This document shows positions 47,856 through 56,928 of a DNA stretch of 64,000 nt, piece after piece. A program made the position numbers and the translations under genes. How positions within the stretch are numbered: position 1 is the first letter of the stretch; each line of letters starts with the position of its first letter. Below the pieces are notes generated by a model, which was not told where the DNA came from, did no database searches, and worked only from the letters and a program-made list of their open reading frames with translations. The stretch is from DASVBE01 sp963770375 (GTDB lineage: Bacteria; Actinomycetota; Actinomycetes; Streptosporangiales; Streptosporangiaceae). The DNA lies in the NCBI GenBank assembly GCA_963770375.1, contig CAVYPM010000028.1, positions 1 to 64,000 on the forward strand, given 5' to 3'.

Positions 47856-47910
47856 CGATCGACGTAACGTCGCTACCTAAGTAGTTAAGCGACGTAACAT
47901 CGATCGTTTT
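47856..47910. terminator. long inverted repeat between convergent genes, with T-run
   Basis: A 19-base arm (47856-47874) and its near-perfect inverse (47888-47906, two mismatches) enclose a 13-base loop, followed by TTTT. It sits between the ends of the tricorn and SCO1-like genes and probably terminates both. Confidence 0.7.
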
Positions 47911-47928
47911 CAGACCGCCGGCGGAGAG

Positions 47929-49194
47929 TTACCGCTGCGCGCTGGCCACCAGCTGGGCCAGCTTCCCGGCGCTCAGCCAGCCGAGGTGGTGCGCCAGGAC
48001 CCGGCCGTCCGGGCCGGTCACCACCACCCACGGCATGTCCTGCACGCCGTACCCGGCGGCCAGCCGCCCGGCGGTGTCGGCCACCACCGGGTAGCGCAGC
48101 GGCGCGCCGCCAAGACCGGCCAGCAGCCGGGGCAGCGCCGCGGGCGACGACTCGGTCGGCACCACGTCCACGACCACCGGGGACGGCAGCCCGCGGCGCG
48201 CGGCCAGCTCCTGGTAGGCGGAGAGATCACGCAGCCCGGCCCGCAGGTCCGTGGTCTCGCCGAGCCAGCGGGCCGCGAAGACCAGCACGTGCGGGTGGCC
48301 AGGGCCGAGCGCGACCTGGCCGGACGGCGTGCTGCCGCCGATGCCCGGCACGGTCACCGCGGTCTTCGGCGGCACGCCGCGGATGTAGGACAGCGGGACC
48401 ACGCGGCGCGGCTGCGGGTGGCCGGGCAGCACGGTGGACAGCCCGTCGGCGATGATCTGCGCCTGCTGGCCGACGCTGGTGTAGGACATCTGGGTCAGGT
48501 ACAGCACCCGCTCGCGGCCCTGCGGGTCGATCAGGTAGATGGCCGGCTCGTGGTCGATGTCGTTGTTCCTGGCCGCGACGTACACGTTGTACGCCCGCCA
48601 GACCGCTTCGAGCTGCGCCTTGGAGCCGGTCAGGAAGTGCCACGAGTGCATCAGCGCGTGCGACTGCGAGTAGGCGCGCACGTCGGAGACCGCGGTCGCG
48701 TTGGGGTTGGCGTCGATGCCGAGAATCTGGATGCGGCGGGCGGCGGCCGGGCCGAGCAGGCTGACCGCCCCGGTCAGGCTGGCCGTGCCCAGCGGGCACA
48801 CCGTGGTGCACTCGGAGTCGACGAAGGTCAGCACCACGGCCTTGCCGCGGAACTGGGACAGCGAGACGCGCTGGCCGAACTGGTCGGTGAGCGTGAAGCC
48901 GGGGGCGGGCCGGCCGGGTATCACCGTGCCCGGGTCGACGCCGGGGTTGTGCAGGGCATCCGGCTGGCCGACGGCGCTGCCGGGTGCGCCGGACGCGGCG
49001 GGGGTGGTGCCGTGGTGCTGCGTGCTGACCACGAGGTACGCGATCAGCGCGGCCACGGCGGTGATCGCGGCGGCCGCGGCGAGGCGCCAGCGCCCGGGGA
49101 GCTGGCGGCCGCCCGGCGGGCGGGGCGGGCCGGGCTGGCTGGTGCCCGCGCTGGTGACGCTGGTCCCAGCGCTGGGGTCGGGACCGTTCGGCAT
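47929..49194 (-). CDS. SCO1/SenC-like copper/redox protein with a second thioredoxin-like domain
   Basis: A 421-residue protein. An N-terminal membrane helix (LAAAAAITAVAALIAYLVVS) anchors it outside. Residues 95-260 are a SCO1/SenC domain with FTLTDQFGQRVSLSQFRGKA and the metal-binding CTTVCP (CxxxC). The C-terminal domain (VVVDVVPTESSPAALPRLLA, GYGVQDMPWVVVTGPDGRVL) is thioredoxin-like but lacks a CxxC, so it is not a classic TlpA. SCO proteins deliver copper to cytochrome oxidase or handle thiols. It neighbours ccdA, which supplies reducing power across the membrane. Confidence 0.82.
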   Translation of the reverse strand: MPNGPDPSAGTSVTSAGTSQPGPPRPPGGRQLPGRWRLAAAAAITAVAALIAYLVVSTQHHGTTPAASGAPGSAVGQPDALHNPGVDPGTVIPGRPAPGFTLTDQFGQRVSLSQFRGKAVVLTFVDSECTTVCPLGTASLTGAVSLLGPAAARRIQILGIDANPNATAVSDVRAYSQSHALMHSWHFLTGSKAQLEAVWRAYNVYVAARNNDIDHEPAIYLIDPQGRERVLYLTQMSYTSVGQQAQIIADGLSTVLPGHPQPRRVVPLSYIRGVPPKTAVTVPGIGGSTPSGQVALGPGHPHVLVFAARWLGETTDLRAGLRDLSAYQELAARRGLPSPVVVDVVPTESSPAALPRLLAGLGGAPLRYPVVADTAGRLAAGYGVQDMPWVVVTGPDGRVLAHHLGWLSAGKLAQLVASAQR

Positions 49195-49279
49195 GCTGGG
49201 CAATCTACTACAGGTTGTCGTAAGTTCGGCTTGGCGGATGTTTCTTTAGTATTACGGCTCGCTGGCGCGGGCCACCCGG

Positions 49280-50194
49280 CTAGATGGGTGACTGGTAGCT
49301 GCTTGACCAGTGCACCTGGAGCCAGGACATTGCCGCGCTCCAGGTCCCGGTGACCTCCAGGACGCCCACCACCACCAGCATCGCCCCGCCCAGGCCGGTG
49401 ATCAGCCGGGCGTGCCGCCGGGCCCACCCGAAGAACTGCATGCCGCGCTGGAACGCGAACGCCACGATGAGGAACGGGATGCCGAGCCCGATCCCGTAGG
49501 CCAGCGCGAGCAGCGCCCCGCGCGCCGCGGTGCCCGACGTGCCGGCCAGGCCGAGCACCGCGCTCAGCGTCGGGCCGATGCACGGGGTCCAGGTCAGCCC
49601 GAACATGAGGCCCAGCAGCGGGGCGCCGGCCAGCCCGGCCCGCGGCCGCCAGGACGGGCGGAAGATCCGCCCGGTCAGCGTCAGCCGGTCAAGGACGCCG
49701 GCGAACAGCAGGCCGAGCACGATCGTGACGACGCCGAGGACCTGGGTGACCACCCGCTGGTGCACGAGCAGCTTCTCGCCGAGCCCGCCGAGCAGCACCC
49801 CCTCGCTGGCGAACAGCACGGAGAACCCGAGCACGAACAGCATCGCCCCGGCCACCACACGACCGCGCCGAGCCGGGTCCGCCCGGGATTCCGTGGACCT
49901 CGCAGTAGGGCTGTCCGGCGCCAGCTCAGTCGTCTCCTGGCCCGCCAGGCTCGCCACGCCTCCCACGGCTGGGCCGGCGGCCTGTGCGCCGGCCAGCGCC
50001 GGGGCCGTCTTGCGGGCCGGGGCCCGGCCCTGGCCGACGGCCGTGCCGGACATGCCGGTGACGTAGGACAGGTAGCCGGGGACCAGTGGCAGGACGCAGG
50101 GCGACAGGAACGTCACCGCGCCGGCCGCGACCGCCACCGGCACGGCAAGAATGAGGGGCCCGGACAGGACAACGTTGGCGACCCCGCCGCTCAT
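49280..50194 (-). CDS. ccdA: cytochrome c biogenesis protein CcdA
   Basis: A 304-residue membrane protein. The two redox Cys lie in FLSPCVLPLVPGYLSYVTG and LTWTPCIGPTLSAVLGLAG, the hallmark of the CcdA/DsbD family. About six helices are visible, with a long polar loop (residues 50-110) after the first. CcdA carries electrons from thioredoxin to extracytoplasmic thiol proteins. The SCO1-like gene 85 bases downstream on the same strand may be its client. Confidence 0.92.
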   Translation of the reverse strand: MSGGVANVVLSGPLILAVPVAVAAGAVTFLSPCVLPLVPGYLSYVTGMSGTAVGQGRAPARKTAPALAGAQAAGPAVGGVASLAGQETTELAPDSPTARSTESRADPARRGRVVAGAMLFVLGFSVLFASEGVLLGGLGEKLLVHQRVVTQVLGVVTIVLGLLFAGVLDRLTLTGRIFRPSWRPRAGLAGAPLLGLMFGLTWTPCIGPTLSAVLGLAGTSGTAARGALLALAYGIGLGIPFLIVAFAFQRGMQFFGWARRHARLITGLGGAMLVVVGVLEVTGTWSAAMSWLQVHWSSSYQSPI

Positions 50195-50322
50195 GCACGC
50201 TCCCTCTAAAACCGTTCGGCCCCGCAACAAACGTACTCCGCACAGCCAGGCCCCGCGGGCCGGCCCAAACGCTGAGAGGAAGCTGAGAGGCGGGATTGAC
50301 CCGGCGGCCCGGCGCGGCCACG

Positions 50323-51447
50323 ATGGCCGACATGCGTACCTCGCCTCCGTTCCGCGCGGATCACGTCGGCAGCCTGCTCCGCCCGCCGGGCCTGCTCACC
50401 GCCAGGGAAGATTTCGCGGCCGGCCGGATCAGCGCCGCCCAGCTGCGCGCGGCCGAGGACGCGGCGATCGCCGGGGCCGCCCGGATGCAGGCGGAAACCG
50501 GCCTGCAGACGGTCACCGACGGTGAGTTCCGCCGGGCGTCCTGGCACATGGACTTCATCTACCAGCTGGGCGGGATCAGCCAGGCGCCGGGAAACATGGC
50601 GGTCCGGTTCCAGAACGAGTCCGGCCAGATCGAGTGGACCCCGGCGGCCCTGCATATCGGCGAGCGGGTCCACCTGGACCACACGATCTTCGCCGACGAC
50701 TTCCGCTACCTGCAGTCGGTGGCCGCGCCCGGCAGCACCCCCAAGCTGACGATCCCGTCCCCGAACATGGTCCACTACCGCGGCGGCCCGGCCGCCATCG
50801 ACCATTCCGTGTACCCGGACATGGAGCAGTTCTGGTCTGACCTGTCCGCCGCCTACGCGCAGCAGGTGCAGGAGATCGGCAAGCTCGGCTGCACCTACCT
50901 CCAGCTGGACGACACCAGCCTGGCCTACCTGAACGACCCGGCCCAGCGGGCCATGCTCACCAGCCGCGGCGAGGACGCCGAGCACATGCACCTGCGCTAC
51001 ATCCGCCAGGTCAACGACGCGATCCAGAGCCGCCCCGACGGCATGGCGGTGACCACGCACCTGTGCCGCGGCAACTTCCGGTCGTCCTGGGCCGCCTCCG
51101 GCGGCTACGACTTCGTGGCCGAGGCACTGTTCAGCGAGCTGCAGGTGGACGGGTTCTTCCTGGAGTACGACGACGAGCGGTCCGGCGGGTTCGAGCCGCT
51201 GCGCTTCGTGCCCAAGGGCAAGCAGGTCGTGCTCGGCCTGGTGACCACCAAGCGCGGCGCGCTGGAGGACGCCGGCGCGCTGCGCCGCCGGATCGACGAG
51301 GCGGCCCGGTTCGTGCCGCTGGACCAGCTGTGCCTGTCGCCGCAGTGCGGGTTCTCCTCCACCGTGGAGGGCAACACGCTGACGATCGAGGAGCAGTTCG
51401 CCAAGCTCCGGCTGATCACCGAGGTGGCCGCCAGCGTCTGGGGCTGA
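50323..51447 (+). CDS. cobalamin-independent methionine synthase family protein (MetE C-terminal/YxjG type)
   Basis: About 374 residues with only the catalytic barrel of MetE. Substrate and zinc marks are FRADHVGSLLRP at the start, DGEFRRASWHMDF, YLQLDDTS, THLCRGNF (His and Cys ligands), FLEYDDERSG and LSPQCGFSS (third ligand Cys). Short homologues use varied methyl donors, so 5-methyl-THF-homocysteine methyltransferase activity is an inference. ATG 50332 would be an equally good start. Confidence 0.85.
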   Translation: MADMRTSPPFRADHVGSLLRPPGLLTAREDFAAGRISAAQLRAAEDAAIAGAARMQAETGLQTVTDGEFRRASWHMDFIYQLGGISQAPGNMAVRFQNESGQIEWTPAALHIGERVHLDHTIFADDFRYLQSVAAPGSTPKLTIPSPNMVHYRGGPAAIDHSVYPDMEQFWSDLSAAYAQQVQEIGKLGCTYLQLDDTSLAYLNDPAQRAMLTSRGEDAEHMHLRYIRQVNDAIQSRPDGMAVTTHLCRGNFRSSWAASGGYDFVAEALFSELQVDGFFLEYDDERSGGFEPLRFVPKGKQVVLGLVTTKRGALEDAGALRRRIDEAARFVPLDQLCLSPQCGFSSTVEGNTLTIEEQFAKLRLITEVAASVWG

Positions 51448-51557
51448 GCGTCTGGGGCTGAGCTGAACCGCCCGCGCTTCCTCTCCGTGTAAGTCAGGTA
51501 AGGGCCCCTGGGCCAGACCCGCGGGGCGGATGGCTACCGGAGGCGTGAGGTGGGCAG

Positions 51558-52604
51558 GTGATCCCGGCGCAGGACGCCGTGGCGGCACCGCAGGAGACCG
51601 CAGCACAGCAGCAGACCCGTTCGGGGTACAGCGGCCGGCTGTACCTGCCGACGTTCCTGGTCGCCGTGGCCGCGGCGTGGCTGGCCTGGCGCGGCTGGCA
51701 GGAACTCAGCGAGTTCGGCCCGCTGCGGGCGATCCACGCCGAGCAGGCCGAGCTGGCCGGCCCGGCGGTGATCTCGTTCGTGCTCGCGGTGTTCGTGATC
51801 GAGCAGATCCGGCCCGCTGAGCGGCACCGGGTGCTGGCCCGCGGGCACGTGCTCGACCTGATCTACCTGCTGTCCTACGCGCTGATCGTGGTGCCGATCA
51901 TCGCGCTGATCGGCAACGGCTTCTCCGGCGCGCTCCTGCACGCCGCGCCGTGGATGGTGCTGCCGCGGACGAGCGCGGTGCCGCACTGGCTCATCGTGGC
52001 CGCCGCGGTGGTCGGCATCGACGCCATGGACTGGCTCGCGCACCTGGGCAACCACAAGCTCAACTCGCTGTGGCGGCTGCACGCGGTGCACCACTCGCAG
52101 GAAGAGCTCAGCATCCTGACCACGTTCCGGGCGCACCCGCTGGTGCACGTCAGCTTCCTGGTCTCATCCCTGCCGGTGCTGGCGCTGATCGCCAACGACG
52201 CAACCCCGGCCGCGGTGCTGACCGTGTACGCCTGCCTGGGCGCGCTGCCGCACGCCAACGTCCGGTGGACGTACGGCCGGGCCGGGCTGCTGTTCATCAG
52301 CCCGGCGTACCACCGGATCCACCACTCGGCCACCGGCCGCCTGGACATCAACCTGGGCACCGTGCTGACCGTGTGGGACGCCGCGACCCGCCGGGCGGTG
52401 TTCCCGGCCCGCGGCGCCGAGCCGGTCGTCACCGGCCTGACGGGCCGCCCGGTCCCGGTCGAGCAGACCGCCGGCCGGGCCCGGTTCGGCCGGGTCTTCC
52501 TGACCCAGTGGGTGGAGCCGTTCACCCGCTGGACGAACACGGTCCCGCCGGACGGCCCCGCCCGGGCCGTCACCGTGACCGCAGACCCCCTTCACCAGGA
52601 GTGA
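51558..52604 (+). CDS. sterol desaturase/fatty acid hydroxylase family protein
   Basis: A 348-residue membrane di-iron enzyme from GTG 51558. The three His clusters are present: DWLAHLGNHK, LHAVHHSQ and YHRIHHSATGRLDINLG. About four membrane spans surround them. Members hydroxylate or desaturate lipids such as sterols, hopanoids, carotenoids or fatty acids; the substrate is not readable. A small membrane protein gene follows 11 bases later and is likely co-transcribed. Confidence 0.9.
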   Translation: MIPAQDAVAAPQETAAQQQTRSGYSGRLYLPTFLVAVAAAWLAWRGWQELSEFGPLRAIHAEQAELAGPAVISFVLAVFVIEQIRPAERHRVLARGHVLDLIYLLSYALIVVPIIALIGNGFSGALLHAAPWMVLPRTSAVPHWLIVAAAVVGIDAMDWLAHLGNHKLNSLWRLHAVHHSQEELSILTTFRAHPLVHVSFLVSSLPVLALIANDATPAAVLTVYACLGALPHANVRWTYGRAGLLFISPAYHRIHHSATGRLDINLGTVLTVWDAATRRAVFPARGAEPVVTGLTGRPVPVEQTAGRARFGRVFLTQWVEPFTRWTNTVPPDGPARAVTVTADPLHQE

Positions 52605-52615
52605 GGTAACCCATA

Positions 52616-53041
52616 ATGACCGCGATCAAGACGATGATGGAGCGGCAGAGCACGTCCCGCGGCACGGCCCCGGTGTGGGCGCTGTGCCTCATCGGCGCCG
52701 CCCTGCTCGTCACCTCGGCCTCGGTTCACATCTACTACTACAACCTGATCTACAAGAACATCGCGACCATCGGGAACCTGTTCCTGGTCCAGATCGTCGC
52801 CTCGTTCATCCTCGCGCTGGCCCTGGTTCTGACCCGGCACGTGCTGGTCGTGCTGGCCTCGGCGGGCCTGATGGCGGGCACGATCATCGGCTTCATCCTG
52901 GTCCGGGCGGGCACCCTGTTCGGCTTCCACCTGCCGTTCACCAGCGGCCTGGCCGCGTTCGTGCTGGTCGTCGAGATCGTTGCGGTGGTTCTGCTGGCGG
53001 CCACCGCGCTGATCATGATCCGGCCGCAGGCCGTCCGCTAG
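52616..53041 (+). CDS. small four-helix membrane protein
   Basis: A 141-residue protein with spans at about residues 20-36, 55-72, 77-97 and 107-132. The first two contain SVHIYYYNLIYKNIATIGNL, an aromatic-rich strip. I do not recognise a family. An AGGAG-type site lies before ATG 52616, and the tight spacing after the hydroxylase gene suggests an accessory subunit or unrelated passenger. Confidence 0.7.
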   Translation: MTAIKTMMERQSTSRGTAPVWALCLIGAALLVTSASVHIYYYNLIYKNIATIGNLFLVQIVASFILALALVLTRHVLVVLASAGLMAGTIIGFILVRAGTLFGFHLPFTSGLAAFVLVVEIVAVVLLAATALIMIRPQAVR

Positions 53042-53055
53042 GGCGGGCCCTGGCT

Positions 53056-53473
53056 TTAGGAATACGGCCCGTCCCGGCCGGCCAGGTCGTCCAGGGCGGA
53101 CTCGACAGCCAGGTGGAACGCCGGGTACGCGCAGATCATCTCGCGCAGCCTCTGGACGGGCACGGCCGCGTGCACGGCCAGCACGAGCATGCTGAGCACC
53201 TCGCCGCCTGCCGGGCCGGCTGAGGTGGCGCCGGCCAGCACGCCCCGGCTGGTGTCCGCGGCCAGCGTGATGCAGCCGTCGTTGCCGGCCTCGTGGATCC
53301 GACCGCGGGCGGACTCCGGGACCGGGCGTGGCCGGCGTGGACGGCCAGGCCCCGTTCCCTGGCCTGCGCCCCGGTCAGGCCGACCGAGCCGATCTGAGGC
53401 CGAGGACCACGACATCGGTCTCCCGGCTTCCCGGCGGTCCGCCGTTTGTCAGACCGGCGTCGTAGCTTGTCAT
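53056..53473 (-). pseudogene. FAD/NAD(P)-dependent oxidoreductase (MerA-like), internally deleted
   Basis: From ATG 53473, with a perfect AGGAGG site, the first 25 residues (GGPPGSRETDVVVLG) are the start of the FAD-binding domain. The reading then jumps to the dimerisation domain, PQIGSVGLTGAQARERGLAV in one frame, and after a slip near 53320 continues as NDGCITLAADTSRGVLAGAT to LAVESALDDLA. The central 300 or so residues, including the redox site, are absent. A recent deletion derivative of a mercuric-reductase-like or lipoamide-dehydrogenase-like gene. Confidence 0.7.
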
Positions 53474-53626
53474 CCCGGACCTCCTGGGAGAGGAAGCACC
53501 AGCGGACATGCATAGCACTCGCGGAATGGGGGACCACTTAACCCGGTTGACCTGATTTGCAGCCGTAGCGACGAGCCCTTTTGCCAGGAGCAAGACAGCG
53601 AGCCGACTCGGACGGGGAACGATCAC

Positions 53627-55591
53627 ATGCCAGACATCCGCGACGGGGCGGAGCGCGCCGCCGCGCCGCCTTTGTCAGAGACCGCCGCCGAAGAACATAT
53701 TCACGGGATCTGCTTCAAGACCGGCCCGCCCGCACGGGTCGGGGTCGAGCTCGAATGGCTTGTCCGCGTCCACGGCGATGCTGCCGCGCCGGCCGGCCAC
53801 GAGCGGGTGACCCGGGCTCTGGCAGAGCTCACCGAGGCCGGTGAGCTGCCGGGCGGCGGGCGCCTGACCATCGAGCCCGGGGGCCAGGTGGAGATCAGCT
53901 CCGCCCCGGCCACCGGCATCGGCAGCTGCGTAACCCAGGCCGGCCGCGACCTCGCCGCCGTGCGCGAGGCTCTCGGAGAGGCCGGCCTGACGCTCGCCGG
54001 GCTGGGCGTGGACCCGTACCGCCTCCCGGCCCGCGTCCTGGACCTTCCCCGTTATGCGGCGATGGAGCAGTTCTTCGACCGCGGCGGCCCGTGGGGCCGG
54101 GTCATGATGTGCAGCACGGCTTCCGTCCAGGTTTGCGTCGACGCAGGCTACGAGGACGACGGTTATTCGGGATTCCGCTGGCGCTGGCGGCTGCTGCACG
54201 CCCTCGGCCCGGTCCTGGTGGCCGCGTTCGCCAACTCCCCGCTCCGCGCGGGCCGCCTGACCGGCTGGAAGTCCACCCGCCAGGCCGTCTGGGCCCAGCT
54301 GGACCCGGGGCGCACCCGCGCCCCGGCCGGCGCCGAGCCCCGGTCGGCCGGCTACCTAGCGGGCCGCAACGGCGCGGGCCGCAACGGCGCGGGCCGCAAC
54401 GGCGCGGGGCGTAACGGCACAGGCGGCAACAGCGCGGGCGGTAACGGCGCGGACAGCAACGGCGCAAGCCCGGGCCTGGCTGGCCGGATACCCGGCGGCC
54501 CCAGCAGAACCACTAGTTCCGCAAGTATCAGCAGTGCCGGCAGCGCCATCAGCCGCAGTGATTCAGCCCGGCCTGGCGTCGGTCCCGCGGTGGGTGCGGC
54601 CGGTGGGGCCGGCGCAGATCCCGGCGGGCGCACCGGGCAGGGCCGGTGGGGAGCGGCAGCGCCCGGCTGGCCGCCGAATCCGCGGGGCCCGGGCCGCGGT
54701 GGTGCCGATGGTGCGGGCCGCGGTGGTGCCGATGGCACAGGCCATGGCGGTGCTGATGGTGCGGGCCGCGGCGGTGCCGATGGCGCGGGCCACGGCGGTG
54801 CTGATGGCGTGGGCTACCCGGACCATGACAGCGCGGCCCATGGCGGTGCAGATGGTGCGGGCCGCGGTGGTGCCGGCCGACCGGGCCGTGGGAGCGCGGC
54901 CCGTGCTGGCGCGGTGCTTGATGGCGCGGGTCTGACTGGCGCCGCGGACCCGCGGGCGGCTTGGGCCCAGTACGCGCTGGACGCCGAGGTGATGTGCGTC
55001 CGGCGGGGCGAGGGCCAGGACTGGTCCGCGCCGCCCGGCCTGACCTTCCGCGACTGGCTGCGCGGCCGCGGCTGCGAGGAGCGCCCGCCCACCATGGCCG
55101 ACCTCGCCTATCACCTGTCCACGCTGTTCCCCCCGGTCCGGCCGCAGGGCCACCTCGAGGTCCGGTTCATCGACGCGCAGCCGGGCGACGGCTGGATCGT
55201 GCCGGCCGCGGTGGTGTCCGCGCTGGCCGACGACCCGGTCGCGGCCCAGCTGGCGATGGCCGCCGCCGAGCCCGCCTGGCGCGAGGCTGGCTGGGACGGT
55301 CTGGCGGACGGGGCTGGCTGGGACGGGCCCGGGGCCCAGAACGGCAGCGGCCCGCCCGGGCCGTGGCTGCGGGCCGCCCGGCGGGGGCTGGCCGACCCGG
55401 TGCTGGCTCGCGCGGCCAGGGACTGTTTCGAGGCCGCCGACGCGGCGCTCGGCCGGGCCGGCGCGCCCCCTGACATCCGCCAGAGGGTGGCCGACTTCGC
55501 CGAGGAGTACGTGCTTCGGGGCCGCTGCCCCGCCGACGACACGCTGGAGGGCCGCGGCCCTTTCGACGACACGTTTGAGGAGCTCCGATGA
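53627..55591 (+). CDS. egtA: glutamate-cysteine ligase EgtA with a large repeat insertion
   Basis: A 654-residue protein. The N-terminal 230 residues are an ordinary EgtA (ARVGVELEWLV, TIEPGGQVEISSAPATG, GRVMMCSTASVQVCVDAGYE, ANSPLRAGRLTGWKSTRQAV). The domain resumes at about residue 441 (DPRAAWAQYALDAEVMCVRR, PPGLTFRDWLRGRG, HLEVRFIDAQPGDGW). Between them are about 200 residues of Gly/Ala/Asn/Asp repeats; normal EgtA is near 430 residues. It makes gamma-glutamylcysteine, the first step of ergothioneine synthesis. It is the first gene of egtABCD and ends in an ATGA overlap with egtB. Confidence 0.92.
   Translation: MPDIRDGAERAAAPPLSETAAEEHIHGICFKTGPPARVGVELEWLVRVHGDAAAPAGHERVTRALAELTEAGELPGGGRLTIEPGGQVEISSAPATGIGSCVTQAGRDLAAVREALGEAGLTLAGLGVDPYRLPARVLDLPRYAAMEQFFDRGGPWGRVMMCSTASVQVCVDAGYEDDGYSGFRWRWRLLHALGPVLVAAFANSPLRAGRLTGWKSTRQAVWAQLDPGRTRAPAGAEPRSAGYLAGRNGAGRNGAGRNGAGRNGTGGNSAGGNGADSNGASPGLAGRIPGGPSRTTSSASISSAGSAISRSDSARPGVGPAVGAAGGAGADPGGRTGQGRWGAAAPGWPPNPRGPGRGGADGAGRGGADGTGHGGADGAGRGGADGAGHGGADGVGYPDHDSAAHGGADGAGRGGAGRPGRGSAARAGAVLDGAGLTGAADPRAAWAQYALDAEVMCVRRGEGQDWSAPPGLTFRDWLRGRGCEERPPTMADLAYHLSTLFPPVRPQGHLEVRFIDAQPGDGWIVPAAVVSALADDPVAAQLAMAAAEPAWREAGWDGLADGAGWDGPGAQNGSGPPGPWLRAARRGLADPVLARAARDCFEAADAALGRAGAPPDIRQRVADFAEEYVLRGRCPADDTLEGRGPFDDTFEELR
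54355..54950 (+). repeat. tandem-repeat insertion inside egtA
   Basis: Codes for four GRNGA/GRNGT units, then variants, then after a Ser/Gly region a run of 8-residue (24-bp) units: GRGGADGA, GRGGADGT, GHGGADGA, GRGGADGA, GHGGADGV and weaker ones. The frame is kept throughout. It lies at a point between conserved blocks, probably a surface loop. Confidence 0.85.
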
Positions 55592-56928
55592 CCGCCGACC
55601 TGACCCAGACCGAGGCCGAGCCGCTCAGGGACCGGATCGAGGGCCTGCTCACCCGGGCCCGCCAGCGCACCCAGGGCCTGACCGACTGCGTGACCGACGA
55701 CGACCTGATCCGCCAGCATTCGCCGCTGATGTCCCCGCTGGTCTGGGACCTGGCGCACGTGGCCAACCAGGAAGAGCTCTGGCTGCTGCGCGAGGTGGCG
55801 GGCCGGGACCCGATGCACCCGGAGATCGACTCGCTGTACGACGCGTTCGAGCATCCCCGGGCCGAGCGGCCCACGCTGCCGCTGATGCGGCCGGCCGAGG
55901 CCCGTGCCTACGCGCACGAGGTCCGCGGCCGGGTGTTCGACGTGCTGGAGCGGGTGCAGTTCCGCGGCGCGCGGCTGCTCCAGGACGGCTTCGCGTTCGG
56001 CATGATCGCGCAGCACGAGCAGCAGCACGACGAGACGATGCTGGCCACCCACCAGCTCCGGGTGGGCGCGCCCGCGCTGTCCGCGCCGCCGCCCGCCCCG
56101 GCCCCGGCGGACGTGCTGACGCTGCCCGCCGAGGTGCTGGTCCCCGGCGGCCCGTTCACGATGGGCACCTCCACCGAGCCGTGGGCGCTGGACAACGAAC
56201 GGCCCGCGCACGTGGTCGACCTGCCGCCGTTCTGGATCGACACCGCGCCGGTCACCAACGCGGCCTGGCTGGAGTTCATCGCGGCCGGCGGCTACGACCG
56301 GCCGGAGTACTGGACCGAGGCGGGCTGGGCGCACCGGCAGCGGGCCGGGCTGACCGCGCCGCAGTTCTGGCGGCGTGAGGCGGGCCAGTGGCTGCGCACC
56401 CGGTTCGGGGTCACCGAGCCGGTGCCGCCCGCCGAGCCGGTCGTGCACGTGTGCTGGTACGAGGCGGACGCCTACGCCCGGTGGGCCGGCCGCCGCCTGC
56501 CCCGCGAGGCCGAATGGGAGAAGGCCGCCCGGTACGACCCGGCCACCGGCCGGTCCCGGCGGTTCCCGTGGGGGGACGGCGAGCCCACCCCGGACCGCGC
56601 CAACCTGGGCCAGCGGCACCTGCAGCCGGCCCCGGCCGGCTCCTACCCGGCGGGCGCCGCGCCGTCCGGGGCCCGGCAGCTGATCGGCGACGTGTGGGAA
56701 TGGACGTCCAGCGACTTCCTGCCCTACCCGGGGTTCACCGCCTGGCCGTACAAGGAGTACTCCGAGGTGTTCTTCGGCCCGGACTACAAGGTGCTGCGCG
56801 GCGGCGCGTTCTCGGTCGACCCGGTGGTCTGCCGCAGCACGTTCCGCAACTGGGACTACCCGATCCGGCGGCAGATCTTCTCAGGGCTGCGGACGGCGCG
56901 GGACGCGTCTGCTGGGGAGGCCGCCTGA
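55588..56928 (+). CDS. egtB: ergothioneine synthase EgtB (iron-dependent sulfoxide synthase)
   Basis: A 446-residue protein. The N-terminal DinB-type domain carries the iron ligands: His in VWDLAHVANQEE and two in QHEQQHDETM. The C-terminal formylglycine-enzyme/C-type lectin domain has VPGGPFTMGTSTEPWALDNE, RLPREAEWEKAARYDP, DVWEWTSS and RGGAFSVDPVVCRSTFRNWD. It joins gamma-glutamylcysteine to trimethylhistidine. It overlaps egtA at ATGA and egtC at TGATG. Confidence 0.95.
   Translation: MTADLTQTEAEPLRDRIEGLLTRARQRTQGLTDCVTDDDLIRQHSPLMSPLVWDLAHVANQEELWLLREVAGRDPMHPEIDSLYDAFEHPRAERPTLPLMRPAEARAYAHEVRGRVFDVLERVQFRGARLLQDGFAFGMIAQHEQQHDETMLATHQLRVGAPALSAPPPAPAPADVLTLPAEVLVPGGPFTMGTSTEPWALDNERPAHVVDLPPFWIDTAPVTNAAWLEFIAAGGYDRPEYWTEAGWAHRQRAGLTAPQFWRREAGQWLRTRFGVTEPVPPAEPVVHVCWYEADAYARWAGRRLPREAEWEKAARYDPATGRSRRFPWGDGEPTPDRANLGQRHLQPAPAGSYPAGAAPSGARQLIGDVWEWTSSDFLPYPGFTAWPYKEYSEVFFGPDYKVLRGGAFSVDPVVCRSTFRNWDYPIRRQIFSGLRTARDASAGEAA

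Noticed and set aside
53675..54199. Minus-strand frame opposite egtA
   Set aside because: Shadow of a strongly conserved gene on the + strand.
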